In this document: positions 1-7,097 of the stretch, one piece after another | Layout of the letters: each line of letters starts with the position of its first letter | Position numbering within the stretch: position 1 is the first letter of the stretch | Assembly: GCA_934670025.1 (NCBI GenBank) | Contig: CAKUOS010000054.1 | Location: 1-13,261, forward strand | Length of the DNA stretch: 13,261 nucleotides | Direction of reading: 5' to 3' | Source of the DNA: an uncultured Oscillospiraceae bacterium | GTDB taxonomy: Bacteria > Bacillota > Clostridia > Oscillospirales > Oscillospiraceae | Notes under the pieces: model-generated | Told to the model about the DNA's origin: nothing | Database searches by the model: none | Seen by the model: only the letters and a program-made list of their open reading frames with translations | Made by a program: the position numbers and the translations under genes

Positions 1-839
1 GGCTCGAAGACCTGCGCCGGGTCATGGATGTTTTCCAGCTCAACGAGCGCATAGCGCGCCGGGTGGTTGGACAGGTCAACGCCGGGGTTGTTCTTCTTGA
101 GCTCTTCGTAGCAGCTCTTCGCAGTAGCGAGCGAGTGGTTGCCGTCGCCGACGGCGAAGACCATCGGCGTGCCCTTCAGGCCGGTGTACTTTTCGCCGAC
201 GGTGGCGGTGTACTCGGTCAGCGCCTTGTTGAAGTCTTCAACGTCCTTGCCCTCGACGAGCCAGCCGGTGATGTGGCCGCCGTCCTCCATGAGGTCGAAG
301 TCGTAGATCTTCTTGAGAGAATCCTTTTTCGCGGCGATCGGCTCGATGAGCTTCTTGTCGTGGTCGTCGCAGAGCATCAGCACGTGCGGAAGCTCGATGG
401 GCGCGTCGCGGCGGACACGCTGACGGGGCGGGATGCGCTCGGGCACGGTGCGCTCGGTGGCGCGGATAGCGGACGTTGCGCCGGGGGTGTAATCATACGC
501 GTCCAGGTCGACCATGCCGACGAGGCCCTCGCGGATGGAGCCGTTCTCCAGCGTGCGCTCAACGTAAACGTAGCTGTTGGGATAGACCGTGAACACGCCG
601 TCTTCCATATACTTTTTCATGGTGGCGTTGATCCGGGCAGTGTGCTCCGCTTCCTTCTCGGTGCCGAGCTCGGCCTCGGGGAGGATGAGGTTGATGGTGG
701 ACACGGCGCCCTCGGCGTTCTTGCGCACACGGTCCCAGTAGCCCTGATCGGACGTAAACTGGTCGCAGGCGATGACCGCCCATTTCTCCATATGATCGGT
801 CTTGGGCATCAGGATATCAGCGGGTAAAAATGCATTCAT
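1..839 (-). CDS. DUF1015 family protein, N-terminal 279 residues (partial, runs off left edge)
   Basis: An open frame runs from ATG at 839 to the left edge without a stop. It starts MNAFLPADILMPK and continues with the family-typical WAVIACDQFTSDQGYW. Near residues 228-241 there is a FAVGDGNHSLATAK motif, the hallmark of DUF1015 (COG4198) proteins, which are usually a little over 400 residues, so roughly two thirds is present. An AAAGGTGA ribosome site lies just upstream of the ATG. The motif loosely resembles the ParB/serine-kinase type loop; that is my inference and does not establish an activity. The gene lies 48 bases downstream of thrH on the same strand with no terminator between them, so the two are probably cotranscribed. 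DUF1015 genes often sit beside serA/serC in Clostridia (recalled knowledge), which suggests a role in serine metabolism. The biochemical function is unknown. Confidence 0.9.
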   Translation of the reverse strand, partial: MNAFLPADILMPKTDHMEKWAVIACDQFTSDQGYWDRVRKNAEGAVSTINLILPEAELGTEKEAEHTARINATMKKYMEDGVFTVYPNSYVYVERTLENGSIREGLVGMVDLDAYDYTPGATSAIRATERTVPERIPPRQRVRRDAPIELPHVLMLCDDHDKKLIEPIAAKKDSLKKIYDFDLMEDGGHITGWLVEGKDVEDFNKALTEYTATVGEKYTGLKGTPMVFAVGDGNHSLATAKSCYEELKKNNPGVDLSNHPARYALVELENIHDPAQVFE

Positions 840-887
840 ATTGAATCACCTTTCACTTGTTTTTCATTTGTGCATCCGTTCTATTTG

Positions 888-1490
888 TCAGGCCATGGCG
901 GCCTTGATGCCGTTGAGCAGCGCGTCATACGTCTCAAACGCGGGCAGCTGCGGATAGTCTGCCTTGATTTTCTCCGTCGATCGGAAGAGGAACCCGGCTT
1001 TGCTTGCGAGGATCATGTCCAGATCGTTATAGCTGTCGCCCGCGGCGATCGTCTCGAAGCCGATCGATTGCAGGGCGCGGACGGTGGTGAGCTTGGACTT
1101 TTCGCAGCGCATCCGGATGCCGCAGAGCATCCCGTCCCGGTCCACATCCAGCGAATTGCAGAAGATCGTCGGCCAGCCGAGCTTTTTCATGAGCGGCTGC
1201 GCGAACTCCTCAAACGTATCGCTGACGATGACGACCTGCGTCATGGCGCGCAGCGCGTCAAGAAATTCCTTTGCACCGGGCAGCGGGTCGATCTGCGCGA
1301 TCACATCCTGAATTTCCTTCAGACCAAGGCCGTGCTGCCGCAGGATATCCATGCGCCAGCGCATGAGCTTGTCATAGTCCGGTTCGTCGCGCGTGGTGCG
1401 GCGCAGCTCCGGGATGCCGCTGACCTCGGAAAACGCGATCCAGATCTCCGGGACGAGCACGCCTTCCAGATCGAGGCAGGTAAGATACAT
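888..1490 (-). CDS. thrH: Phosphoserine phosphatase / homoserine phosphotransferase ThrH (HAD family)
   Basis: This 200-residue protein matches ThrH closely from end to end: it begins CLDLEGVLVPEIWIAF, has a central VSDTFEEFAQPLMKKLG and a later AAGDSYNDLDM. HAD motifs are complete: nucleophile D7 and acid E9 in DLEG, S90 in motif II, a lysine near 131-133, and GDSYND at 151-156 for magnesium binding. ThrH dephosphorylates phosphoserine and, in Pseudomonas, can transfer the phosphate to homoserine; it is cytoplasmic. Length equals the family norm. The start is supported by AAGGAGG at 1499-1507 (minus strand). A sigma-A-type promoter lies upstream at 1562-1589 and DUF1015 follows downstream. 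The likely role is the last step of serine synthesis; whether homoserine transfer occurs here cannot be told from sequence. Confidence 0.95.
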   Translation of the reverse strand: MYLTCLDLEGVLVPEIWIAFSEVSGIPELRRTTRDEPDYDKLMRWRMDILRQHGLGLKEIQDVIAQIDPLPGAKEFLDALRAMTQVVIVSDTFEEFAQPLMKKLGWPTIFCNSLDVDRDGMLCGIRMRCEKSKLTTVRALQSIGFETIAAGDSYNDLDMILASKAGFLFRSTEKIKADYPQLPAFETYDALLNGIKAAMA

Positions 1491-1561
1491 AGACGGGAGC
1501 CTCCTTCGGGTACGCTAAAAAAATTTGTAAAAAACCTAAAAATTTTTCGGGCTCTACTCTC

Positions 1562-1589
1562 ATTATACAGATTCTTTTCACAAAAGCAA
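1562..1589 (-). promoter_or_regulatory. Candidate vegetative promoter of thrH-DUF1015
   Basis: On the minus strand TTGCTT (1584-1589) is followed by a 16-base spacer and a perfect TATAAT (1562-1567). This places the transcript start near 1555 and gives a leader of about 65 bases before the thrH ATG. The leader contains runs of A and T but no hairpin I would call an attenuator. Confidence 0.6.
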
Positions 1590-1672
1590 CAGGTATTTCA
1601 AATTTTGCCTCTGCCGAATAAAGCGCGGAAAGCTGTCCATACTAACGACGAGTCAACGAAGGAGATGAAGCA

Positions 1673-1873
1673 ATGGACACACTTTCTCTGATCCTCGCCA
1701 TCATCGGCGCGATCAACTGGGGACTGGTCGGCTTTGCACGCTTCGACCTCGTCGCGTGGATCTTCGGCGGCCAGACCGCAGGCGTCAGCCGCGTGATCTA
1801 CGCCATCGTGGGCCTTGCGGGCCTGTGGTGCATCACGATGCTCTTCCGCCGGCGCTCGCACCCCGAGGCATGA
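1673..1873 (+). CDS. DUF378 family small membrane protein
   Basis: A 66-residue protein that starts MDTLSLILAIIGAINWGLVG, the characteristic DUF378 opening. Two hydrophobic helices are visible, about residues 4-30 and 39-60, with the glycine/tryptophan pattern INWGLVGF in the first and VIYAIVGLAGLWC in the second. A basic RRR tail follows. The start is set by AAGGAGATG just upstream of the ATG. The family is widespread in bacteria and of unknown function; it is presumably an inner-membrane protein. It is a single-gene unit: thrH is divergent on its left and a strong terminator follows immediately on its right. I see no convincing promoter between thrH and this gene, although the 180-base gap is AT-rich enough to hold one. 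Confidence 0.9.
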   Translation: MDTLSLILAIIGAINWGLVGFARFDLVAWIFGGQTAGVSRVIYAIVGLAGLWCITMLFRRRSHPEA

Positions 1874-1917
1874 AAAAAGCCCGGACTGTACGTTATTCGT
1901 ACAGTCCGGGCTTTTTT
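1873..1917. terminator. Bidirectional intrinsic terminator between convergent genes
   Basis: A perfect 20-base inverted repeat (1873-1892 and 1898-1917) with a 5-base loop. The core is AGCCCGGACTGTACG, and the A-run on one side becomes a T-run on each strand. It overlaps the DUF378 stop codon and lies 3 bases from the stop of the minus-strand BIG2 protein gene, so it can end transcription from both sides. Confidence 0.9.
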
Positions 1918-1919
1918 CT

Positions 1920-3293
1920 TTACAGATTGCAGCGCACGATGCACTGATAGCTCACGCCGTTGTACGTCGTGGAGATATAGGCCGTGCCCTTGCCCTCGGC
2001 CTTGACGACGCCTGTGCCGTCGACCGAGCAGACCGACAGATCCGACGAGACCCATAAAAGCCCCGTGATCTTGTTGCCGTTTGCGTCGCGCAGCGAGATC
2101 TGGAACGTCTCGCCCTTGACGCCCATCGTGACGTCGCTGTTGCTGAGCGTGCAGGCGCCGTCGTCCTGCGCGCCGTCTTTAAAGTTGCAGCGCACGATGC
2201 ACGTGAGCGGATCGTTGCTGTCGACGGTAACGGTGACGGTCGTCGTGCCGCTGCCCTTCGCGGTCAGCAGACCGCTCTGCGACACCGTGGCAACGGAATC
2301 GTCGGCGATGGAATAGGAGATGACCGCGCCGTCGGGCGCACCGGACACGCTCAGCTGATACTGTTCGCCGGCGGAGAAGAACGTCAGATCGTCGCGGCTG
2401 AGCGTCAGCGTGAAAGTCTGCCCCGTCTCCTCGCCGCCGACGTAGGCAAAGTCGCACGTGACGAGGCACGTGGCGCTCTGCGCGCCGCACGTGGCCGTAA
2501 TGACTGCGGAACCGGCGTTGACGGCGACGATCTTGCCCTGTGCGGAGACGGTGGCGACCGTCTCGTCGCTTGAAGCGAACGTGACGGGCTCCGTGCAGCC
2601 CTCGGGCTTGCGCGTAAAGGTGATGTTAAAGAAGCGGCCCTCCTCTTCGAACGTGACGGTCGGCGCGGAGAGCGTCAGGCTCGTACAGGCGACGGCCACC
2701 GTCTCGGCGGGTGTTTCGACCGTCTCGGCGGGCTGCTGATCCTCTTCGTTCGTATACCGGTTTTCCGCCGGGACGTTCTGCGCCGGGGCGGCCGGTTCTG
2801 CCGCGGCGGGCGTTTCGGGCTGCGCATCCGCGGGCGTCTCGCTCTGCGCGGGCGAGACCGGCTCCTGCAGGGTCACATCGCGGTACAATGGCGACCAGCC
2901 GAGGCGGCTGAAGGCCAGCAGCGCGCCGCCGAGCACCGCAGCGCCCAGAATGACGCACAGCGTGACCATCATCCACTTCGGGATGCCGTAGACGTTCCCG
3001 CGCGGGGTCTCGGGCGCGTCGGAAGCGTCGGAAGCGGCCGGTTTTGCGCCGGTGCGCACACGCTTGCCGCTGTAGCCGCCCGCAAGGCGCGCGCCTCCGG
3101 ACTGCCGCCGCGCGCGGCGCGGCTCGGCGCGGACGCCGTCTTCGTCAGGCGCGGCCGGCGCGGGCGCGGCCGGCGCCGGGGCTGTTTGCGGAACGGCCGC
3201 CTGCTTCGCACCGCTTGCGCGCCCGCACAGCGGGCACTGGCTCAGCCGCGCGTCAAAGGCCGTGCCGCAGTATTCACAGTTTTTGAGTTCCAT
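1920..3293 (-). CDS. Zinc-ribbon, single-pass membrane protein with three BIG2 Ig-like domains
   Basis: A 457-residue protein. Residues 6-23 form a treble zinc-ribbon pattern, C-x2-C-x10-C-x2-C (CEYCG and CPLCG). A low-complexity Ala/Pro/Arg linker follows, one membrane helix at about 107-128, a second Pro/Glu/Ala linker, and three bacterial Ig-like group 2 domains at about 203-282, 294-371 and 381-457. Each Ig domain ends in a C-x-V-x-C strand (CLVTC, CIVRC, CIVRC). Topology is probably N-terminus inside and Ig repeats outside. The start is ATG 3293 with GGAGGA close upstream; the longer frame from 3413 has no ribosome site and would overlap the promoter. It diverges from the kinase-like gene, whose ectodomain is also Ig/FN3-like, so the two may act together at the envelope. 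No enzyme domain is seen and the function is unknown. Confidence 0.88.
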   Translation of the reverse strand: MELKNCEYCGTAFDARLSQCPLCGRASGAKQAAVPQTAPAPAAPAPAAPDEDGVRAEPRRARRQSGGARLAGGYSGKRVRTGAKPAASDASDAPETPRGNVYGIPKWMMVTLCVILGAAVLGGALLAFSRLGWSPLYRDVTLQEPVSPAQSETPADAQPETPAAAEPAAPAQNVPAENRYTNEEDQQPAETVETPAETVAVACTSLTLSAPTVTFEEEGRFFNITFTRKPEGCTEPVTFASSDETVATVSAQGKIVAVNAGSAVITATCGAQSATCLVTCDFAYVGGEETGQTFTLTLSRDDLTFFSAGEQYQLSVSGAPDGAVISYSIADDSVATVSQSGLLTAKGSGTTTVTVTVDSNDPLTCIVRCNFKDGAQDDGACTLSNSDVTMGVKGETFQISLRDANGNKITGLLWVSSDLSVCSVDGTGVVKAEGKGTAYISTTYNGVSYQCIVRCNL

Positions 3294-3315
3294 AGAATCC
3301 TCCGTCTGTATGCCG

Positions 3316-3335
3316 TGCGGCGCAGCCGCGCCGCA
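3316..3335 (-). other. GC-rich hairpin in the 5' leader of the BIG2 protein gene
   Basis: TGCGGCGC (3316-3323) and GCGCCGCA (3328-3335) pair perfectly across a 4-base loop. It lies between the predicted transcript start (about 3350) and the ribosome site (about 3299-3304). No T-run follows on either strand, so it is not a standard terminator; it could affect mRNA stability or translation. Confidence 0.5.
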
Positions 3336-3356
3336 TAAATTCCAAAGTTCCGCTAC

Positions 3357-3385
3357 AGTATAACACAAATCGACGCAGATTCCAA
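3357..3385 (-). promoter_or_regulatory. Candidate promoter of the zinc-ribbon/BIG2 gene
   Basis: On the minus strand TTGGAA (3380-3385), a 17-base spacer and TATACT (3357-3362) with a TG one base upstream of the -10 (extended -10). The predicted transcript start is near 3350, about 57 bases before the ATG. Confidence 0.55.
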
Positions 3386-3407
3386 GTGCGGGCCGCAAGA
3401 TATTGTA

Positions 3408-3436
3408 TTGCATTTTTTATGAAAATGTCATACAAT
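3408..3436 (+). promoter_or_regulatory. Candidate promoter of the kinase-like gene
   Basis: TTGCAT (3408-3413), a 17-base spacer and TACAAT (3431-3436). The start would be near 3443, only about 24 bases before the TTG start codon at 3467. It is divergent from, and does not overlap, the minus-strand promoter at 3357-3385. Confidence 0.55.
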
Positions 3437-3450
3437 AAAATCGTGTATGT

Positions 3451-3458
3451 AAAGGAGG
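3451..3458 (+). promoter_or_regulatory. Ribosome binding site that fixes a TTG start
   Basis: AAAGGAGG is followed by an 8-base spacer and TTG at 3467, in frame with the kinase-like protein. The next in-frame ATG (3482) is 23 bases away, too far, and the upstream ATGs fall before or inside the promoter. Confidence 0.8.
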
Positions 3459-3466
3459 CGAACAGG

Positions 3467-6247
3467 TTGCCCGAACTGAAAATGATATCGCCGCTGCTGT
3501 CCAACATGGAGCTCGTGCAGTGCATCAGCCACCGCGGCGGTACATCTGTCTATATCGTCAAAAGCACAAAAAGCAATCAGTCCTATTATCTCAAGCAGAT
3601 CCGCATCCCGGAGTCGCAGAAGCAGGTCGACGCGCTGATGTTCACCGGCGCGGCCGCAACGGTCGAAGATGCGCAGAATTACTACAAGCAGGTCGCGGCC
3701 GACTATCAGGCCGAGCTTGAAACGCTGGAAAAGCTCTCGGCCAGCCCGAACATCGGCTGCTACCGCAGCTATCAGATCGAGCCGAAGGAAGATGGCGTCG
3801 GATTTGAGCTGTATCTGCTGGCCGAATACCGCCAGACGCTCTCCGACGTGCTGGCCAAAACGCCGATGACGCAGTCCGGCGCGGTCAATCTGGGTCTGGA
3901 TCTGTGCAGCGCGCTTTGCAGCCTGCGCGAGGCCGGGCTCATCCACCGCAACGTCAAGCCGACCAACGTGTACTTAAGCAGCCAGGGGCACTATCTGCTG
4001 GGCGATCTCGGCATTGCGAAAATCGACGAGCTGAAATACTGCTCCATGCCCGAGTCCATGCTCAGCTCCTACTCCGCGCCCGAGCTTTTCAGCCTGCTCG
4101 GCACGCTGGAGCCCACGACGGACATCTATTCCGTCGGCATGATCCTCTACCGCATCTACAACGGCAACCACGGCCCGTTTGAGGATGAAAAGACCTCGCC
4201 GCGCGCCGCGGACAAGCTCCGCGTCACCGGACAGGAGCTTCCCGCGCCGATGTACGCCGACTACGAGATGGCGGAGATCCTCCTGAAGGCGTGCGCGTTC
4301 AAGCCCGAGGACCGCTATCAGACGCCGCAGGAATTGCAGGAGGCGCTGCTGGACTACGGCAAGCGCAACGAGGCCTCCGACGCGCTGATCGTCCCGCCGA
4401 TCCAGGGCGAACCCGAGCCGATCGACCCGAACGCCGAGGAAGAGATCGAGCCGGTGCAGTTCGCCGACACCGAAACGATGGCTGAGGACTTCAAGGAGAA
4501 TTTCTCGCCCGACACGCAGATGCTCAACGCCATCATCGACGAAGTCCACCGCGGTGCCGCCGGCGAGGATTCCATCAGCCTCGACGAAAACTCCGAGGAC
4601 GCTTCCGAACCGGAGCCTGCGGACGAGAATACGGACGCAGACGGCGAGATGACCATCAATCTCCCGCCGCGTGGCCCGCGCAAAAAGAAGAAAAAGCCCG
4701 CGCCGAAGTGGATCCTGCCCGTCGTCATCAGCGCGGCCGCGCTGGCGGCCATCGCGGCTGCCGTGTGGTTCTTTGTGATCGTGCCGTCGGTGTCGCACGT
4801 CGATTCCATCTCCGTCAAGGACGTCGGCATCGACCATGTGACCGTCACGGTCGCATCGAAGGAGGAAAGCGGCGCGTTCACCGTCGCCTGCTCCGACGCC
4901 TACGGCAATCAGACGAGCAAAGACTTCGTCGCCGGCGAGGATCTGACCTTTGATTCGCTCGTGCCCGGCACGCAGTATACGATCGAGGCCGTGCCCGCCG
5001 AGGGCAAGAAGATGACCGGCTCCTATTCCGCCACGGCCACGACGCTGGCCGAGACGAAGATCCTCAGCTTTACCGCCACGCCCATCTCCATCACGCAGGC
5101 GGAGCTGAACTTCATCCTCCAGGACGGCCCGGACTTCGACACCTGGACCGTATCGTATCAGACCGAGGGCGCGGAGGCAAAGGCCGTCAGCTTCCAGGGC
5201 CACTCCGTCGTCATCAGCGATCTGCTGTCCGACTCGGAATACACGTTCGTGCTCGTTTCGCCCGAGGGCACGCAGCTGACCGGCGCGGTATCCACCGCCC
5301 TGTCCACGGTCCCGACCGTCGAGCTCAAGGCCGACAGCGTGACCATTGCCCTCTCCAGCTCGTCCGCGATCGTCTCGTGGCAGTACGACGGCGACGCGCC
5401 CGAGAAGTGGGTCGTCTCCATCACGGATAAAAACGGCTTCGACGAGACGAAGGAGGTCACCGCGCCGAACGTCACGTTCGAAAACCTCGTCTCCGGGACG
5501 GAATACGAGATCGTCATCTCCGCGCCGACGATGCTTTCGAGCTACGCGATGAGCGTCACGCCGACCATCACGAAGGTCACGGCCTTCAAGGCCGCGCAGG
5601 AGACGGACGAGACGGGCCGCACCATCAACGTGAACCTCAGCTGGACGTGCGAAACGGATCCCGCCGACCCGCAGTGGGTCGTCACCTATACGCTCACCGA
5701 CGTGGAAAACGCCGAGCCGCAGACGATCGAGACGGATCAGGAGTCCTGCGTCATCCCGGCCAACAATATGTACCCCGGCGCAAGCTACCACGTGACGCTG
5801 TCGCTGGCGAGCGACGAAACGCTCGAAGGCGAGACGGAGCTGGACTTCACCACCGCGAACGTCGACAACAACTACACCGCCAACGGCGTCAAGTCGACGT
5901 ACACGGGCCTGTTCGTCAAGCCGAACAAGGACGAGTTCCGCTATCTCGACCTCATCACTGCCCGCACGACGTTCTCCAAGGGCGAGCTGATCGCCTTCGA
6001 CGTCGAATCCGGCGGTACGGTCGATACCTCGTCCGACGGCACCGTCGCCATCAACCTCGTCATCCGCGACGCCGACGGCAAGATCGTCGACGCGCACAGC
6101 TATACGAGAGTCTGGAAGGAAATGTGGGAAAAGGATATGTTCGTGGGCTATTTCCCGCGCACACCGCAGACCGACGGCGACTATACGCTCTCGATCTACA
6201 TCGGCAACCAGCTGCTCTCCAACGCAAAGTTCAAAGTCAAGAGTTAA
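3467..6247 (+). CDS. Membrane-anchored Ser/Thr kinase-like protein with FN3-like ectodomain; HRD changed to HRN
   Basis: A 926-residue protein from a TTG start. Residues about 14-300 are a eukaryotic-type kinase fold: glycine-loop-like RGGTSVY, ATP lysine K43 (YYLKQI), a helix-C glutamate at E83 or E85, catalytic loop LIHRNVKPTN, metal-binding DLG at 180-182, and SAPE. The catalytic aspartate of HRD is asparagine (N162), while the other key residues remain. An acidic linker, a basic stretch (RKKKKK) and one membrane helix at about 415-437 follow. The outer part has four FN3-like domains at about 444-529, 530-618, 619-705 and 706-805, then a C-terminal beta-rich domain to 926. The architecture resembles PrkC/Stk-type receptors with FN3 in place of PASTA domains. 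It may be a pseudokinase, or a kinase with low or altered activity. It is monocistronic, with its own promoter and terminator, and divergent from the zinc-ribbon/BIG2 gene. Confidence 0.88.
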   Translation: MPELKMISPLLSNMELVQCISHRGGTSVYIVKSTKSNQSYYLKQIRIPESQKQVDALMFTGAAATVEDAQNYYKQVAADYQAELETLEKLSASPNIGCYRSYQIEPKEDGVGFELYLLAEYRQTLSDVLAKTPMTQSGAVNLGLDLCSALCSLREAGLIHRNVKPTNVYLSSQGHYLLGDLGIAKIDELKYCSMPESMLSSYSAPELFSLLGTLEPTTDIYSVGMILYRIYNGNHGPFEDEKTSPRAADKLRVTGQELPAPMYADYEMAEILLKACAFKPEDRYQTPQELQEALLDYGKRNEASDALIVPPIQGEPEPIDPNAEEEIEPVQFADTETMAEDFKENFSPDTQMLNAIIDEVHRGAAGEDSISLDENSEDASEPEPADENTDADGEMTINLPPRGPRKKKKKPAPKWILPVVISAAALAAIAAAVWFFVIVPSVSHVDSISVKDVGIDHVTVTVASKEESGAFTVACSDAYGNQTSKDFVAGEDLTFDSLVPGTQYTIEAVPAEGKKMTGSYSATATTLAETKILSFTATPISITQAELNFILQDGPDFDTWTVSYQTEGAEAKAVSFQGHSVVISDLLSDSEYTFVLVSPEGTQLTGAVSTALSTVPTVELKADSVTIALSSSSAIVSWQYDGDAPEKWVVSITDKNGFDETKEVTAPNVTFENLVSGTEYEIVISAPTMLSSYAMSVTPTITKVTAFKAAQETDETGRTINVNLSWTCETDPADPQWVVTYTLTDVENAEPQTIETDQESCVIPANNMYPGASYHVTLSLASDETLEGETELDFTTANVDNNYTANGVKSTYTGLFVKPNKDEFRYLDLITARTTFSKGELIAFDVESGGTVDTSSDGTVAINLVIRDADGKIVDAHSYTRVWKEMWEKDMFVGYFPRTPQTDGDYTLSIYIGNQLLSNAKFKVKS

Positions 6248-6252
6248 GCCAG

Positions 6253-6288
6253 ATACCGGCGCATGGAGCTCCATGCGCCGGTATTTTG
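6253..6288 (+). terminator. Intrinsic terminator after the kinase-like gene
   Basis: A perfect 32-base palindrome (6253-6284; arm ATACCGGCGCATGGAG) 5 bases after the stop codon, followed by a short T-run (TTTT to 6288). The T-run is short, but the stem is long and GC-rich. Confidence 0.85.
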
Positions 6289-6305
6289 CACAACTGTTAT
6301 ATATT

Positions 6306-6317
6306 TGAAACGTTTCA
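6306..6317. promoter_or_regulatory. Perfect 12-base palindrome, possible operator of the TetR-type regulator
   Basis: TGAAACGTTTCA is a perfect dyad 7 bases upstream of the TetR gene's -35 element. TetR-family proteins usually bind palindromes near their own promoter. The same half-sites, TGTTTCA (7004-7010) and TGAAACA (7023-7029), reappear inverted just after the gene. Binding is inferred. Confidence 0.45.
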
Positions 6318-6324
6318 TTTTGAC

Positions 6325-6353
6325 TTGATTTTTTCGCAGATATTTGGTATACT
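6325..6353 (+). promoter_or_regulatory. Candidate promoter of the TetR-type gene
   Basis: TTGATT (6325-6330), a 17-base spacer and TATACT (6348-6353) with an extended -10 TGG just before it. The predicted start is near 6360, about 32 bases before the ATG at 6392. Confidence 0.65.
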
Positions 6354-6391
6354 TATCACTGTAGTAAACACTTACGTGCTTGGAGGCTGCT

Positions 6392-6988
6392 ATGGCGCTC
6401 AGAGAGAATTACCGCGAGCTGCTCATAGACGCAGCCATCTGCGTTGTGGCCCGCGACGGGCTCGACCGCGCGACGACCAAGGCCATCGCTGCGGCCGCCG
6501 CGTGCAACGAGGTCTATATCTACCGCAATTTCGGCAGCAAAGAGGGCCTTTTGCAGGCCACGTTCAGCCGCACGGATCTGAACTTCGTGCAGACGGTCAT
6601 CCGCAATCTCGGCGTGATGGACGATCTTTCGCGGCCGCTCGAGGCGCGCTGCCGTGCGCTGTGGGATCCGGTGTGGGCGTTCTGCCTGCAAAAACCGGAC
6701 GTCATCCGCTTCTATCTGCGCTACTACTATTCCGCGCAGTATCTCGTCAGCGCACACGATCTGCACCACCGCAACTATCAGCAGCTTCAGGCGCGGCTGA
6801 GCCGCTATTTCACCTCCGCGCACGACAGCTGGTTCCTGATGGCGCACATTTTTGAGACGATCCTGAGCTTTATTTCGCACGTGCTGAACGGCGATATGGA
6901 GGATTCCCCGGCGCTGTCCGATCAGATCTTCCATCTCATCTACCGCACGCTTGAGCCGTATCTGCTGCCGGACGGCCCGCGGCCCTGA
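6392..6988 (+). CDS. TetR/AcrR family transcriptional regulator
   Basis: A 198-residue protein, typical TetR length. The N-terminal helix-turn-helix spans about residues 10-56: RELLIDAAICVVARDGLDRATTKA is followed by an Ala-rich helix, then NEVYIYRNFGSKEGLLQATF, which matches the canonical xxYxxFxSKExLL signature. The C-terminal ligand and dimer domain is helical and rich in aromatic residues (FYLRYYYSAQYL) and gives no hint of the ligand. I chose ATG 6392 because GGAGG (6382-6386) sits 5 bases upstream; the TTG at 6380 would overlap that ribosome site. It has its own promoter and terminator. Flanking genes are the kinase-like gene (separate unit) and a convergent antiporter gene, so the target is not obvious; autoregulation through the 6306 palindrome is possible. 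Confidence 0.92.
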   Translation: MALRENYRELLIDAAICVVARDGLDRATTKAIAAAAACNEVYIYRNFGSKEGLLQATFSRTDLNFVQTVIRNLGVMDDLSRPLEARCRALWDPVWAFCLQKPDVIRFYLRYYYSAQYLVSAHDLHHRNYQQLQARLSRYFTSAHDSWFLMAHIFETILSFISHVLNGDMEDSPALSDQIFHLIYRTLEPYLLPDGPRP

Positions 6989-7033
6989 TACTCTGTTACC
7001 CCTTGTTTCATCCCCTCAAGTTTGAAACATGCG

Positions 7034-7072
7034 ACTCGGACGGACAGCTCCCCTGTCCGTCCGAGTAATTTT
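7034..7072 (+). terminator. Intrinsic terminator after the TetR-type gene
   Basis: Arms ACTCGGACGGACAG (7034-7047) and its exact complement (7053-7066) with a 5-base loop, then AATTTT. It is 45 bases after the stop codon. Confidence 0.8.
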
Positions 7073-7097
7073 ATGCGAAACCGCACCCGCGTCAGAA

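Noticed and set aside
3974..6274. 766-residue open frame on the minus strand opposite the kinase-like gene
   Set aside because: It is the antisense of a clear coding region, has repetitive Arg/Asp/Val/Gly composition typical of GC-rich shadow frames, and no family resemblance.
6306..6317. TGAAACGTTTCA read as a catabolite (cre/CcpA) site
   Set aside because: It is 12 bases long whereas cre sites are 14, and lacks the expected spacing; a TetR operator is a better fit.
5647..6855. 402-residue plus-strand frame across the kinase-like and TetR genes
   Set aside because: It spans two genes, a terminator and a promoter in a wrong frame and is full of arginine.
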